DNA of 64,000 bases from Pterois miles. Lineage: Eukaryota > Chordata > Actinopteri > Perciformes > Scorpaenidae. A program made the position numbers and the translations under genes. The stretch lies in assembly GCA_947000775.1 (NCBI GenBank), contig CAMQGK010000604.1:4890501-4954500 (forward strand), in the 5' to 3' direction. This document shows, piece after piece, positions 9,304 through 18,928 of this stretch (within the stretch, counting starts at the first letter, position 1; each line of letters begins with the position of its first letter). A model generated the notes under the pieces. It was not told the origin of the DNA and did not search any database. It worked only from the letters and a program-made list of their open reading frames with translations.

Positions 9304-12093
9304 ATTATTACAAAAGACTACTTGTGTGAATAATAGGGCTGTCAGTCCATTAAAATATTTAATCGTGATTAATCACAAATTGATTGTACATTTTTTATTT
9401 GTTCAAAATGTACAATGTAGGGAGATTTGTCAAGTCTTTAATCCTCTTATCAACATGGGAGTAGGCAAATATGTGTATGTATGCAAACCTATGTATTTAT
9501 TTATTACTGGAAATCAATCAACAGCCTAAAGCAATGACAAATATTGTCCAGTAACCCTCACAGGTTCTGCATTTAGCATAAATAAATATGCTCACATCAT
9601 AACATGACAAACTGCAGCCCAACAGGCAACAACAGCTGTCAGTGCGTCAGTGTGCTGACTTGACTATGACTTGATCCAGACTGTATGTGATTATCAGAGT
9701 GGTCACATCTGTAAAGGGGAGACTCGTGGGTACCCAGAGAACCCATTTTCATTCACATATTTAGAGGTCAGAGGCCAAGGGACCCCTTTAGTTTGAAGTG
9801 TTTAACCTCCTATGGCACTGGTACCAATTGATTCCTTCTAGTTTAATGTAATGACAGTATCTTCAATCTAGCTTTAAAACTGAGCATGCTACAACCTCTG
9901 AATTATTGATTGCGTTCAGGAAATTAGTGGCTTTAAAACAAATTTGCGTTATTGTGTTAACTTTGAAAGCCCTTGTAAATAATAAAGAAAAATAATGATA
10001 AAATAATTTACTTAGGCTCTGTGTCCCTGGTCTTAAAATATTTTCTGTTTTATGCTGCTTTTTGTTAATTTCACTTTTTTGCAATGTGACGAAACCCATT
10101 TTGGTCTTTGTTTTGTTGAAAGACGTAACAGGTTTGACGGTGAGCCAGAGGTCAAGAAGAGTCGCCCTGCTCCTCACAGAGAGAGCTCTGGCTTTGAGCG
10201 TTACCCCAAGACCTTTGACACAGTCCGCAGAGCTGAGCCACCTCCTCCTCCACGCACCGAACTCCGGGACACCGACCGCAGGGAAAGAGATGAGAGGCGG
10301 CCCGTGCCCATGCATGATCGCCCTATGGGAGCCAGAGCTACAATGCCTGGCATGTCGCACAACCGCTCACCCAGGGATGGAGGGCATGGATGGAAGAATG
10401 ATGGTGGCATGAACACTAACAAGGGAGATATACGGTAAAAAAATGACAGTTTTTGAACAAGAAGCACCATCAGTTCCCCCCCCCCCAAATCTAATCCTTC
10501 ATTGCACCTTCTCTTTTACTTTTTACTGTACTGTATTCATCTGTACTGTTGTTGCTGCTGCTATGACACCAGAATTTCCCTCCGGGGATTAGTAAAGGTT
10601 CATCTTATCTTATCTTATCTTAATTAACAAGCTGATTCCCTTGTTTTAAATTTCTCGCTTGCAGTAATGCTGGGTTGAGTAGAGGACCTATGCGCATGCG
10701 TCCAGAGCGATCAGGACGAGAAGGTCCAGGCCCTGTACTCAGAGGAGGCTCCTCGGCCAGCCGTGGAAGGAGCAGCTTTAATGACAGAGATGGAGGGAGA
10801 CCCATGGTGATGAATGATCAGGTCAGCTTATCTTCTGACAAGGAGCACATTTCTTAGGTTCCCCGCACTAATGGCACAGGATATTGACAGGTTATACAAA
10901 AAAATATTAAAAGTGTATGTTGTTATTATTTAGAAGGTCAGCTAGTGTTGTCAGGTGTAATTGATTGATCATTAGTCATTCTATAGAAATGGCATTAAAG
11001 CTCCCTTCCAGCCAGTGTGACTTCCTGTTATTTAGTAGTGCTTTCTCAAACAGAGAATGAGGATGTGTTTAATAATCAGATGTAATTTATGACCATGGTG
11101 AGTGAGGGAGTCAGTATGTTGTGGTCATTCCACTGGTGGGATTTTGTGTAGACTAATCTACTGTGTTGACTGCATCTGTTCTCGTCACACAGTCTGACCT
11201 CAGTTACCTGATGCACAGGTTGAACGAGTTAACTAGCTAGAAAGACAAAATGACAGACAGATACAGATTTATCTGTTTGCCGCTGCCCAGACACAGTCGA
11301 TCATGATTGCGCTTGTGCAAGCTTGGAGGATGATGTCATCTATCGAACAAATGACAAACATTCAGTGAAGTTAAAAATTCATAGTGTACCAGTGTTATTG
11401 ATGAAATGGTTGTCCAGTACCTGTAGTTTTTCCACTTGTAAAGTAAATCATGTTTTACTGTGCCTGGAGTTTTTAACAACAAAGTTTAATTCTTAAAGCT
11501 GTAGCTCATGTACATTTAACAGTTCATAGAAGACTGTAACCCGACTCCAAATCTCGTCTGTGTCTGCAGCCATTCAGCTCTGGCCGCCAGGTTGTGGTGG
11601 AGCGTCACAGCAGGGATCAGGGACTGAGGAAGGAGTGGCATGGTGCATCAAGCTCCCAGGGCGGGGGCTACCCTGATAATCACAGAATGGGAGACAGCCG
11701 GGGCAGCATGATGGCTCCTTCCAGGTATGCAGAAATTACAAAGCATGGCTTATTGAAAGGGGCGGGGACACGGTGTTGAGCTATCAGTGCAACGTAGCGT
11801 TGCTGTTTGCTCAGTTTCTTCATGTGCAGACCAGGTTATACAGCACATGTGTTTTACCCCAATGACATGACGCCTGACCGCTCCTCCTCTCAACCTCGTT
11901 ACCAAAAAGTGACGACAACACTGAACAGTGTGATCCTTTTCTTAGCCGTCTTACATTTGGGCTTTGTTCCTCTCTGTACAGTCACTCTTCGTCTGGAATG
12001 AACCGAATCGTCCAGATCACCAGCAGCTCCATTCCCAGCGGTGGCAACGTGGGCGGATTCAAGCCCTTCAAAGGAACGCCGCGGCAGTTCTAA
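1992..12093 (+). CDS. sltm: SLTM (SAFB-like transcription modulator), 3' nineteen coding exons, 5' partial
   Basis: Exons 1992-2079, 2200-2255, 3513-3540, 4861-5575, 6160-6203, 6317-6429, 7084-7233, 7358-7470, 7549-7709, 7809-7909, 8018-8074, 8180-8319, 8423-8603, 8703-8827, 9044-9217, 10123-10434, 10665-10821, 11570-11724 and 11982-12093 join to 2982 nt (993 codons plus TAA); every junction is GT-AG and phase-consistent. Order in the product: acidic region, one RRM (about residues 322-400), Lys/Ser-rich linker, Arg/Glu-rich coiled coil (about 543-690), Arg/Gly-rich tail ending FKGTPRQF. SLTM belongs to the SAFB family of nuclear scaffold and RNA-binding proteins that repress transcription. 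The N-terminal SAP domain of the family is missing because its exons lie upstream of the window; the first exon seen matches the segment just after SAP. Motifs such as GASGQAK, DAITLD and NARSPGAK fit SLTM better than SAFB. The next gene, MINDY2, is convergent. Confidence 0.95.
2200..2255 (+). CDS. sltm: SLTM exon, GKKVDSDAD segment
   Basis: 56 nt, acceptor tttcag, donor AAG/gtgact, phase 1 in and phase 0 out. It encodes a short basic-to-acidic stretch. Confidence 0.85.
2602..2738 (+). mobile_element. L2-like LINE 3' tail
   Basis: Sequence of the type CCTGTCCAGGGTGTACCCTGCC, then CCCAATGCCAGCTGGGATCGGCTCCAG and GGATAAGCGGTT, ending in a short GGAT repeat. This is the well-known 3' end shared by fish L2/Maui-type LINEs and related SINEs. 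It is truncated and lies in the SLTM intron between the 56-nt and 28-nt exons. Confidence 0.75.
3513..3540 (+). CDS. sltm: SLTM 28-nt microexon
   Basis: It encodes ETEEYESEK plus one base, between a strong polypyrimidine acceptor (tttctttttttag) and the donor AAAAG/gtatgt. Phase fits both neighbours exactly. It is too short for ordinary ORF calling, and skipping it would shift the frame. Confidence 0.75.
3600..4760. other. Coding-like intronic segment of unknown origin
   Basis: In the SLTM intron before the large acidic exon there is about 1.1 kb of balanced composition with fragments of open frame broken by stops and shifts (for example 3662-4024, 120 codons). Phrases such as CKDADALSQDATERTRLHTLHA (about 4190-4255) look protein-like. 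I could not identify a parent gene. It may be a decayed retrocopy or transposon ORF. Confidence 0.35.
4861..5575 (+). CDS. sltm: SLTM large acidic exon with octapeptide repeats
   Basis: 715 nt, acceptor ccctcag, donor AAGAG/gtttgt. The first two thirds are Glu/Asp/Ala/Pro-rich and include four tandem 24-bp units at 5052-5147. The last third matches SLTM well (DAITLD, DGDDLLETGK, HKDGKK, GDKEKD, GASGQAK). Serine-rich frames on the other strand are shadows of this biased composition. Confidence 0.93.
6160..6203 (+). CDS. sltm: SLTM exon, Ser/Lys linker before the RRM
   Basis: 44 nt encoding SSRDRDGKAAKDEK. The serine codon is split across the upstream junction, giving GQAK-S-SS as in the human protein. 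Acceptor ctttgtag, donor AAAAG/gtaaga. Confidence 0.86.
6317..6429 (+). CDS. sltm: SLTM RRM exon 1 (RNP2)
   Basis: 113 nt. A serine run is followed by NIWVSGLSSNTKAADLK, with RNP2 (IWVSGL), and ends GKYGK at a gtaaat donor, phase 0. Confidence 0.95.
7084..7233 (+). CDS. sltm: SLTM RRM exon 2 (RNP1)
   Basis: 150 nt, 50 codons. VLSAKVVTNARSPGAK is followed by RNP1 (CYGLVTMS) and the ELHGQ loop typical of the SAFB/SLTM RRM. Donor AGG/gtaagt. Confidence 0.95.
7358..7470 (+). CDS. sltm: SLTM Lys/Ser-rich linker exon
   Basis: 113 nt; encodes AKNDPFKKEGSKKEAEDK and SSDKRSS. This is the low-complexity charged linker after the RRM. Acceptor tttttcag, donor ACAA/gtgggt. Confidence 0.88.
7549..7709 (+). 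CDS. sltm: SLTM Lys-rich linker exon
   Basis: 161 nt; encodes KKEEKKVDKISEKDKDPSK and ends DDRKHG. Acceptor ttgtgtag, donor GGGC/gtaggt. Phase 2 in and phase 1 out match both neighbours. Confidence 0.86.
7809..7909 (+). CDS. sltm: SLTM exon, KSPGKMVVLHHPKGD segment
   Basis: 101 nt. The conserved SLTM motif KSPG-MV-L---KGD is followed by an RRGR basic patch. Acceptor ttttctag, donor AAA/gtaaga. Confidence 0.9.
8018..8074 (+). CDS. sltm: SLTM 57-nt exon
   Basis: Encodes PFVNMNVQRRPKWLIPPEE in phase 0 on both sides, so it could be skipped without a frame change. I recall no clear counterpart at this place in the human main isoform. Acceptor ttttcag, donor GAG/gtataa. Confidence 0.75.
8180..8827 (+). 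CDS. sltm: SLTM Arg/Glu-rich coiled-coil exons (8180-8319, 8423-8603, 8703-8827)
   Basis: Three exons in frame encode ILPFEKMKEQRMRER and then about 130 residues rich in RERE/LERER heptads, the long charged helix typical of SAFB-family proteins. Donors are CGCAG/gtagac, CAG/gtacgg and CATGG/gtataa. The small introns between them (8320-8422, 8604-8702) have no other content. Confidence 0.93.
9044..9217 (+). CDS. sltm: SLTM exon, Tyr/Arg-rich segment
   Basis: 174 nt; encodes RRDDSYWNGNKK and NYTRQQNRF-NFTPRERGRFPE, a strong match to SLTM (human has SRQQNRF and ERGRFPE). Donor GACAG/gtacaa. A T-rich run follows in the intron at 9270-9302. Confidence 0.94.
9334..9974 (+). mobile_element. Dispersed non-autonomous element with AGGGCTNTCA ends
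   Basis: Begins AGGGCTGTCAGTCCATTAAA with ATTTAATCGTGATTAATCAC and ends GTTAACTTTGAAAGCCCTT, an imperfect inverted terminus. The interior has sequence repeated at 1210-1540. This is a common fish element, probably hAT-type by its ends. It sits in the SLTM intron between exons 9044-9217 and 10123-10434. Confidence 0.65.
10123..10434 (+). CDS. sltm: SLTM exon, FERYPK / PPPPPR segment
   Basis: 312 nt encoding RNRFDGEPE, ESSGFERYPKTFD, AEPPPPPRTELRDTDRRER and MHDRP. All have direct counterparts in human SLTM. Acceptor ttgaaag is purine-rich next to the AG but phase-perfect; donor ATACG/gtaaaa. Confidence 0.93.
10545..10622 (+). mobile_element. SINE 3' tail with (TCTTA)n
   Basis: CAGAATTTCCCTCCGGGGATT, then AGTAAAGGTTCATC and repeated TTATC units. 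It resembles the tail of the fuller SINE at 45517-45835 in the opposite orientation. It ends about 40 bp before an SLTM acceptor. Confidence 0.55.
10665..10821 (+). CDS. sltm: SLTM exon, RPERSGREG segment
   Basis: 157 nt encoding an Arg/Gly/Ser-rich stretch with RPERSGREG. Acceptor cttgcag, donor CAG/gtcagc. Confidence 0.92.
11570..11724 (+). CDS. sltm: SLTM exon, VVERHSRDQ segment
   Basis: 155 nt encoding VVVERHSRDQGLRKEWHG and a Gly-rich run to MMAPS. It matches VVERHGRD and RKEWHG of human SLTM. Acceptor gtctgcag, donor CCAG/gtatgc. Confidence 0.93.
11982..12093 (+). CDS. sltm: SLTM terminal coding exon
   Basis: 112 nt. The first base completes a serine codon; the sequence reads NRIVQITSSSIPSG, then GGFKPFKGTPRQF and TAA at 12091-12093. 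The C-terminus matches human SLTM (FKPFKG...R-F), which fixes the gene's 3' end. Confidence 0.95.
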
Positions 12094-12700
12094 CCTTAAC
12101 CAAATTCTGCCACTTTAAAAAGCACCTGAAAATTTGAAGACTTTTCTGAACTCTTTATTTTTAGAATATCAACTATTTGAGGTGGCTGATTTGTAGCCAT
12201 GAGGTTGATAACACTATTTTATTTTGTATAGAGTCGTTACCTCGGTGTAGGGGTCTCCTGACAGTTCTGCTGTGACCGTTAAACAACCCTGTGCATATGT
12301 TTTACTCGACATTTAGGAAGTTCTTGTACAGATCTGGGTCTTTGTAATGGGTTTTCAAGTGATGGTACCAACTTCTCTGAGTGTTGTATGTATATTTTCA
12401 ATAGGCTAGTGTCACACTCAGTTTTCCTGTGTAACATGTCTTATTTTAGTGTATTATAGAGATTAAGTGTCAGGGATCATTCTCTCATTCGGATGTTTCT
12501 CTAAGAGATGACATTGGACTTTTTTTTTTTTTTTTTTTTTTTTTGAAGTTATACTTTGTGTGGACGTCCTGTTTTGTAAAGAGTAGTTCAAACTGTAAAC
12601 TAAACTAAACTGCATTGTAGCAAAACACCTCATAGGCCGTGAGTTGAATGACATTTACAGGCCTGTGTCTAAAATAAAATTTGGCTTTCACATCAGTTAC
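12094..12700 (+). other. sltm: SLTM 3' untranslated region (approximate end)
   Basis: Non-coding sequence after the stop codon, with a T run at 12521-12544. It ends near the AATAAA hexamer at 12673-12678. The true cleavage site is not visible, and a later AATAAA at 14015-14020 could serve a longer transcript. Confidence 0.5.
12673..12678 (+). terminator. Candidate SLTM poly(A) signal AATAAA
   Basis: Canonical hexamer about 580 nt after the SLTM stop, followed by T-rich sequence. It is the first canonical hexamer I saw in the 3' flank. Confidence 0.45.
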
Positions 12701-13309
12701 TGTAGAGCATTCAATGGTGTTCGTGTCCCTGGAAGGACTGTAAAACATAGTTTTTATGTTGTATTTTTATATTTACTCATTGTTATTCCAACAAGTTTGC
12801 AAATTCTCTCGTTTTCCAGTCAGTCCATAGTTTGAATTTGAGGATATGGTTTTGTGAATTACATATTATGTCATTTAACCCTGTGATAACAAACAGGAAG
12901 TACTTTGATGGCAGCTTGCAGAGTTTCAGCAAATGGCAGGAAATCTGCATGTATATTAAAAATTCAAAAGGCTGACACTTCAGTGTTAGCTATGACAAAA
13001 TAATCACCTTAAACCTCCATGTTGCTTTTTTCCATTTTATTTGTTCATTTAATTTAAGAACTGTTGAGTCTTTGTCTTATTTTTTTCCTTATAGTTGAAG
13101 CAACACACCCAGGTCTGTGCTGCATGTAGTTAGGCTGTAACACCCTCCACACACCTGTCAGAAGTGGCTGATAAAGCTTGATTAAAGAAAACCGATGAGC
13201 AGAATGACGTGTGCCGATTGTCGTAATAGCCTTATGGTCACCCCCCCGTTCATGAGCGTATTAACCCGGGGTAAAAATGTTCTGCAGTTGTTGACGCTGA
13301 CGTTTATGC

Positions 13310-13601
13310 TTAAAGCGGCAGTGGGTAGAGTTGGAGCAAATATGATTAAAAGAAGTTATTTTTATGAAACGGTCACTGTATTTTGACAGTAGTGCACGAG
13401 ACAGGTAATCGGACAAAAATGACGTCCCTCTGGTGTCCTCCGATGCTCCGAACGGCATCTGCAAGATTTCAGACCGGAGGAAAACAACCAATTTTTAATC
13501 TAGTTTTCTCTCAGAACACTTGAATTATTATACACTTGAGGTTATTATGGATTTTTTTTGGCCCAATGCTGCCAAAAACATTCAGCGCGCTGCAGGTTTA
13601 A
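13310..13601. mobile_element. TTAA-flanked repeat, GCGGCAGTGGGTAG family
   Basis: Starts TTAAAGCGGCAGTGGGTAGAG and ends TTAA at 13598-13601. The stretch TCTAGTTTTCTCTCAGAACA near 13500 recurs at about 52363 in ADAM10 intron 2. No coding capacity. Confidence 0.6.
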
Positions 13602-13756
13602 TACATTTCTCTGGAGATTCATTTGATCAAACATATCCGGTTGTCCTCAAAGGGATTAAGGCTTATTACAAATGACAACAAAGCAACTATTGATCTTAGT
13701 CTTTTATTATGGTATTTCTAATCAGGTTGAATGTCCCTCGTCTATAAGGCATTTTG

Positions 13757-13839
<83 letters not shown>
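13757..13839. repeat. (AT)n microsatellite
   Basis: About 41 uninterrupted AT units. Confidence 0.98.
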
Positions 13840-13841
<2 letters not shown>

Positions 13842-15718
13842 GTGACTGATGTGAAAGGCTACATACATTATTTGGTCATTTATGTAAATAGATGAACATT
13901 GAAATCAACACAAATGAGTAACCTCCCATATTCACAAACACCTTCCTTTTGTTGTAAGTGAAATATAAGCATAATGGGCCGTACAGTGGAAATGATATCC
14001 TCGGGTTCGTTAATAATAAAATTTTACTCTGCCTTACGTTTCAGTCCACATTGTACATGCACCACAAAGTACAATCTGGGAGTTTGACATTGCATTGAAC
14101 TGAAGAAAATGTCTCCCTTTAGATTGGTCAGCACTCTGGATGTGAGTCTCATACGACAAGAATGAACGTTTCCCTCTGCTACATAGATGACAACACAAGC
14201 CTTAGAAAGCAGCCTTTTCCCCCTTTTTTTGTTTGTCAAGGTTTGAGTGTATTGATGTAAAGTTGTGTAGTTAAATGATGGACTCTGGACTGGATAAATA
14301 ACTACCTGAATTAGGGGTGCACCTACACCATTTTCTTTTTTTTTTTTTTTGCTGATTGAGTACCAGTGTTGTCTACGTATTTTCTTTTGTACTTGGTAGA
14401 AAAACTGCTTCTGTTAGACCATTCAAATGACATCCATCTATCGTTTGCTGTGATTCCCGTCGTCGTCATCTATGATCTGTGTGCTGGTACTCAGGCCTTT
14501 GTACTGGTAGCCTTTAGTCTGGTATAGGTGTACCGCTAACCTAAAGATATCAAATTGCAGCAACTTCTATTGAAGTGGTACTATTTTTAACAAATGTACT
14601 TCCATTTTAAGCCCAAAAAAATTCAACAGCCCTTTCATACTTTTACAAACTAATATTATTCAGCTGGTTTAAGACCATGTCGAGATGATTCTTTTGGCCA
14701 TTATTCAGCTTTTAAAAGGTACCCAAAGGACAATAGCACTCTTGCACAATTTATGTTCGGTATAAAATGAGGTATGTTTTTCCTCTGTTAGTGCATATCA
14801 ATGTAACAGTGCAAAACCAATTACAACGACTATTTGTTCAACGACCACCTTTTCAAAACACTTATTTTACAGCATTTACCCCACCATCACTTTTACAAGG
14901 CATACAATAAAAAACACTTTGAGACACTGAGCACATAATATCCTTCTGATCAATTCGTCTTAGGAGCTAGGGTGAAACAAACACATTACAACAAAATATC
15001 AAATTCTGGTAGTAATGACTAGGGATAGCAAGCTAATGCACAGTAGTAAATCTGAAATAATAATGTGTGGCACTCCTCTTTTCACTCATACAAACAACAG
15101 CCAACTTAAAACCTCCATGTCAATTCAAACGGCCCTAAGTGACGTTACATTTATTAAACTTCCACAGGAATGTTTAATCAGCGTGTTCACTTGACAGGTC
15201 GAGATATAAATGAGGTGAAACTCAGAAAAGACAGACAAATAAAAATAGCACAATATTGCTGAAAGCTTCCCCTCTGCCTTCTTGCTTTCACCTTATGATT
15301 ATATGTTATTTATTTAAGCTGCACAGGAAAAAAAACTGAGTCAATGAAAAGTATACATACAGTAATGTTTCTTAACCCTGTCCAAGGTTTTTATTTTCTA
15401 TCAGGTAGTCCAAGTTAACACAAGAGGAGCAGCTTGATTCATAGATTTTTTTTTTTTTTTAGTGTGAAGTTCAACAATGAGAGTCTTAAATAATATTGTC
15501 CTTCAAAGCGTCAAAATAGTGTGTATGCATAAGCAGATACTTAAAGTAAGTGACTACAGGCCGAGGAACTGTGCCGATACATTAAAAGACACTGGAGGAT
15601 ATGTCCCTTCACAAAAGGCCTGAGAGTATTTCTGATGTGAAAAATGCATGGATTGTCTCGTTCTGGTAATACACCTGTTTCCTTTTGTCCTATAAAATAT
15701 GTTGAAATGTTATAAGGC

Positions 15719-15818
<100 letters not shown>

Positions 15819-16355
15819 ACACACACAGAGCCTTGTTAGGGCCACACAAACATCAAACATCAGCCGTTCCCATCCAGGGTTCCCACACAGTAGGTAGCCT
15901 GCTGCCTCCATATAATCCTCCCGACAGTGAATTTGTCCTCAGTGAACAACATGATGGAGGCCACTTCACAAGCACTGCAAAGACTCCCTGTGACAACTGT
16001 CTCCCTTAGTCTGTAACAGAAGGCTTGAGTCAAGGCATCCACTTGGAATGTATAGATAGAAAAGTTTCTCAGGAGGCAGTCCCACGGTACGATAATGGCA
16101 CAAACCACTAGCTAAATCCATTATAAGAGTGCATTAGGTAAATATGTACATCATGTGTTTGCACGCTGCAGTGAAATGCACACAAGTTAAAAGGTGATAC
16201 TGCAGAATTCACAATGTGTATCCTGGATAGGACAGCTCTGTTTGGGAACTTTTCATTATTAGGCCTTATTTCCCACAAATAACAGGTGAAGGTCTCCCTC
16301 TATGAATCTCACATTCTTAAATTTCTGCTTAGATAGATGCAAGAAAAAGCGACTT

Positions 16356-16910
16356 TTAAAGGTACTATGTGTAACATCTGGCGGCATCTCCCATGTACTA
16401 GGCCTGTGGAGGAACTATGGTGGTTGAGGTGAAAACGTGCATGGCCCTCTGTAGAGCCAGTTGTAAGACGTCAGACGGAGAATAGCAGAGCCAGTGTGTA
16501 GAGTGTGTGCATACATGGGAACAAGCAAAGTGAGGTGAGTGGAGCAGACAGACCAGAGTTAGTTTAGCTTTCAGAATATCAAATGTGTTGCAGTTTGTGT
16601 AGAAATAAATGCTGCAGCTCCTCAAGTCCAACAGAGGTTTCCTGTGTCTTGATTCTCAGCGAGGGATTTACTCTGGAGCGAGTAACGCTATCGACTCGCT
16701 ATAACAGTGGTTGATTTGTCCTTTCTGGGCTACTGTAGAAACATGAAGAAGACCCGCTCCCTATCTAGATATAAACGGCTCAATCTAAGGTAACGAAAAC
16801 ACACTGATTCTTATTTTCAGGTGATTATACATTAAAGAAAACATACTTATTAATATTATATTCAATTTCTGTTAATAGATACCCCTAAATGTTACACACT
16901 GATCCTTTAA
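16356..16910. mobile_element. TTAA MITE, copy A
   Basis: Flanked by TTAA at both ends. Left end TTAAAGGTACTATGTGTAAC, right end GTTACACACTGATCCTTTAA, so the termini are inverted repeats. The interior shares GGGCTACTGTAGAAACATG and TTTCAGGTGATTATACA with the other copies. Non-coding. The TTAA target site with AGG...CCT ends suggests a Kolobok-like or piggyBac-like parent. Confidence 0.75.
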
Positions 16911-17147
16911 GTCAGGTTCCCAACATTTAACAGGAGTTTAACTCATGTTGTACATTTCGGTGTCACAGATTTGGGGTTGTGGATTCAGGTTTGTGTAAAG
17001 GAATAACACATCTTCACAAATATTAATTGAACGTTCCTAGTCTAGAGGAATATTGCATGCAAATTACTGAATTCTGCAGTATTTCTTTTCAAAACCTGGC
17101 AGCAGTGGAACTTTTACATCCAGAACCAAACAGAGATCATGATAGTA

Positions 17148-17254
<107 letters not shown>

Positions 17255-17413
17255 GCTCTTCAGGAAACTGCAAGAAGAGACTGTGAGAAAGAAAAGGGCC
17301 TTTCAGAACCACCATACGCTCTAAACTGGGTGCAACCTAATACAAATCTAAACTACCAAAAGGTAGTCATGTCTCACACAGAAACTGCTTCAGAGTCCCA
17401 CAAATTAGCTCAT

Positions 17414-17793
17414 TTAAAGGACCAGTATGCAGGATCTGGTGGCATCGAGTGGTGAGGTTGCAGATTAGAGCCGACTGAGTAACCCTCTGCTCACCCCTCC
17501 AATTCCAAGCGTGTCGAAAATGATGGCCCTCAGGTAACGTAAAAACACAAAAGGCTCTCTCTACAGCTGATGGTTTATCTGAGCTCCTGTAGAGTACTAT
17601 GGTATTGTAGAGTACTACAGTATTGTAGTGGAGCAACTTGGTGGACTCTGTAGATATGAAGGGGTCATTCTGAGCTAACAAAAACACAATAATTCTTAGT
17701 TTCAGGTGATTATACACTAATGAAAACATAGTTATGAATATTATACCATTTCTGCAAACAGATTCCCCGAAATGTTACACACTGGCCCTTTAA
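17414..17793. mobile_element. TTAA MITE, copy B
   Basis: TTAAAGGACCAGTATGCAGG at the left, GTTACACACTGGCCCTTTAA at the right; a 380-bp shorter relative of copy A lying 0.5 kb from it in the same orientation. Confidence 0.78.
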
Positions 17794-18739
17794 AATCTGC
17801 AGTGTTAGTAGTGTTAGTCAAATAGAATCATAAAGCAACATAAAAGACAAGATGGATTTGTGATTGAACTAATACAGCTTAAAAGATTTGGCTATTTCCA
17901 AACTGAAACTTGTCAGCAGTGCTTAGTAAATGAGACGTATACCTTACACACCATCATACTACACGTGTACTGCATGAAAAAACACACATTCACATTCAAA
18001 CAGAGCAGAATACAACACTGCCATACTGTGGTAAGGCAAATCCGAACAGGGCAAGCTGTTGTTATTATAGTATTGTTCTATAGCTACAGTATCTGGCAGC
18101 TAGTGTTTCAGAGGGGACACAAATAGCGTTACACTGATTTCCAACACGCAACATTATGAGCAAATCCTTCTGAGCATACAGAAAAAAATGAAACCTCTTC
18201 CAAAAGCTCCCTCTTACTCAGACACATAAATAAAATGTGAATCTTGGCATCAACTTAAAAAAAAAAAAGTACGTCTGTGTATTTTGTAAATATTGACACG
18301 TAGAAAAAAGCTTATGAACTGCAGTAATGAAAAATGATTTGTTTTTGGAAAAGAACATGGTGAGAGGGTGACATTTTGTTTTTTTCAGATTATGTCTTTT
18401 GCTATAAAATATACCACCCCGAATAAACCTGACCCCACATCACAAATATAGTGCACTGTGCAACCTGTAACAAAGTTTGGCCGACTCTATGAAAGATAAG
18501 GGGTAGTTGTCGTTGTAGTGTCCCTTCCTCTGAGGATAGAGGATAGCAGGCACCAGTGGTTTGGGAACAGCAAATCCTCTGTTAGTCTCGTCTCTCCTCA
18601 AATCGCCTCCTTCCCTTGTTTGTCGTCCAGCGGGGGCTGTGCGTTGTGTGTCCAGTCCATGGAGAAACCAATGCTGTCCCCTTTTCTCACAGATAAGCAA
18701 ATGCACAAAACACTCACACTCACACAGACACGCTGTATG

Positions 18740-18928
18740 TTACAAAATAACACATTTGTCTTTATCCTTCGATTCTTTCTTGGCTTTGCGTTCCCCGCTA
18801 GAGGACTGTTTTCCCGGACTGGGTGTGGCTCCAGCTGCTGCTGCCGTCCCGCCGCCGGCTGCTGCTCCGCCTCCTCCTGCACCTCCCCGGTCTGCCTCGT
18901 CTCCCTCAGCGGGCTCCTGCTGGCCCTG
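18740..18928 (-). CDS. mindy2: MINDY2 exon 9, Gly/Ala tail and CAAX box
   Basis: 189 nt, 62 residues plus TAA. QGQQEP follows the acceptor tgtgcag; then a Gly/Ala-rich stretch (GGAGGGGAAAGGG), a Lys-rich linker and the end DKDKCVIL. Cys-Val-Ile-Leu is a CAAX box of the type usually modified by geranylgeranyl transferase I. Confidence 0.94.
   Translation of the reverse strand, partial: QGQQEPAEGDEADRGGAGGGGAAAGGGTAAAAGATPSPGKQSSSGERKAKKESKDKDKCVIL

Noticed and set aside
11830..11908. Possible cassette exon in the last SLTM intron (AG at 11828-11829, open frame RPGYTAHVFYPNDMTPD, gt at 11909)
   Set aside because: Including its 79 nt would shift the frame of the conserved terminal exon, whereas direct joining of 11724 to 11982 gives the human-like end. 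No donor nearby gives a multiple of three.
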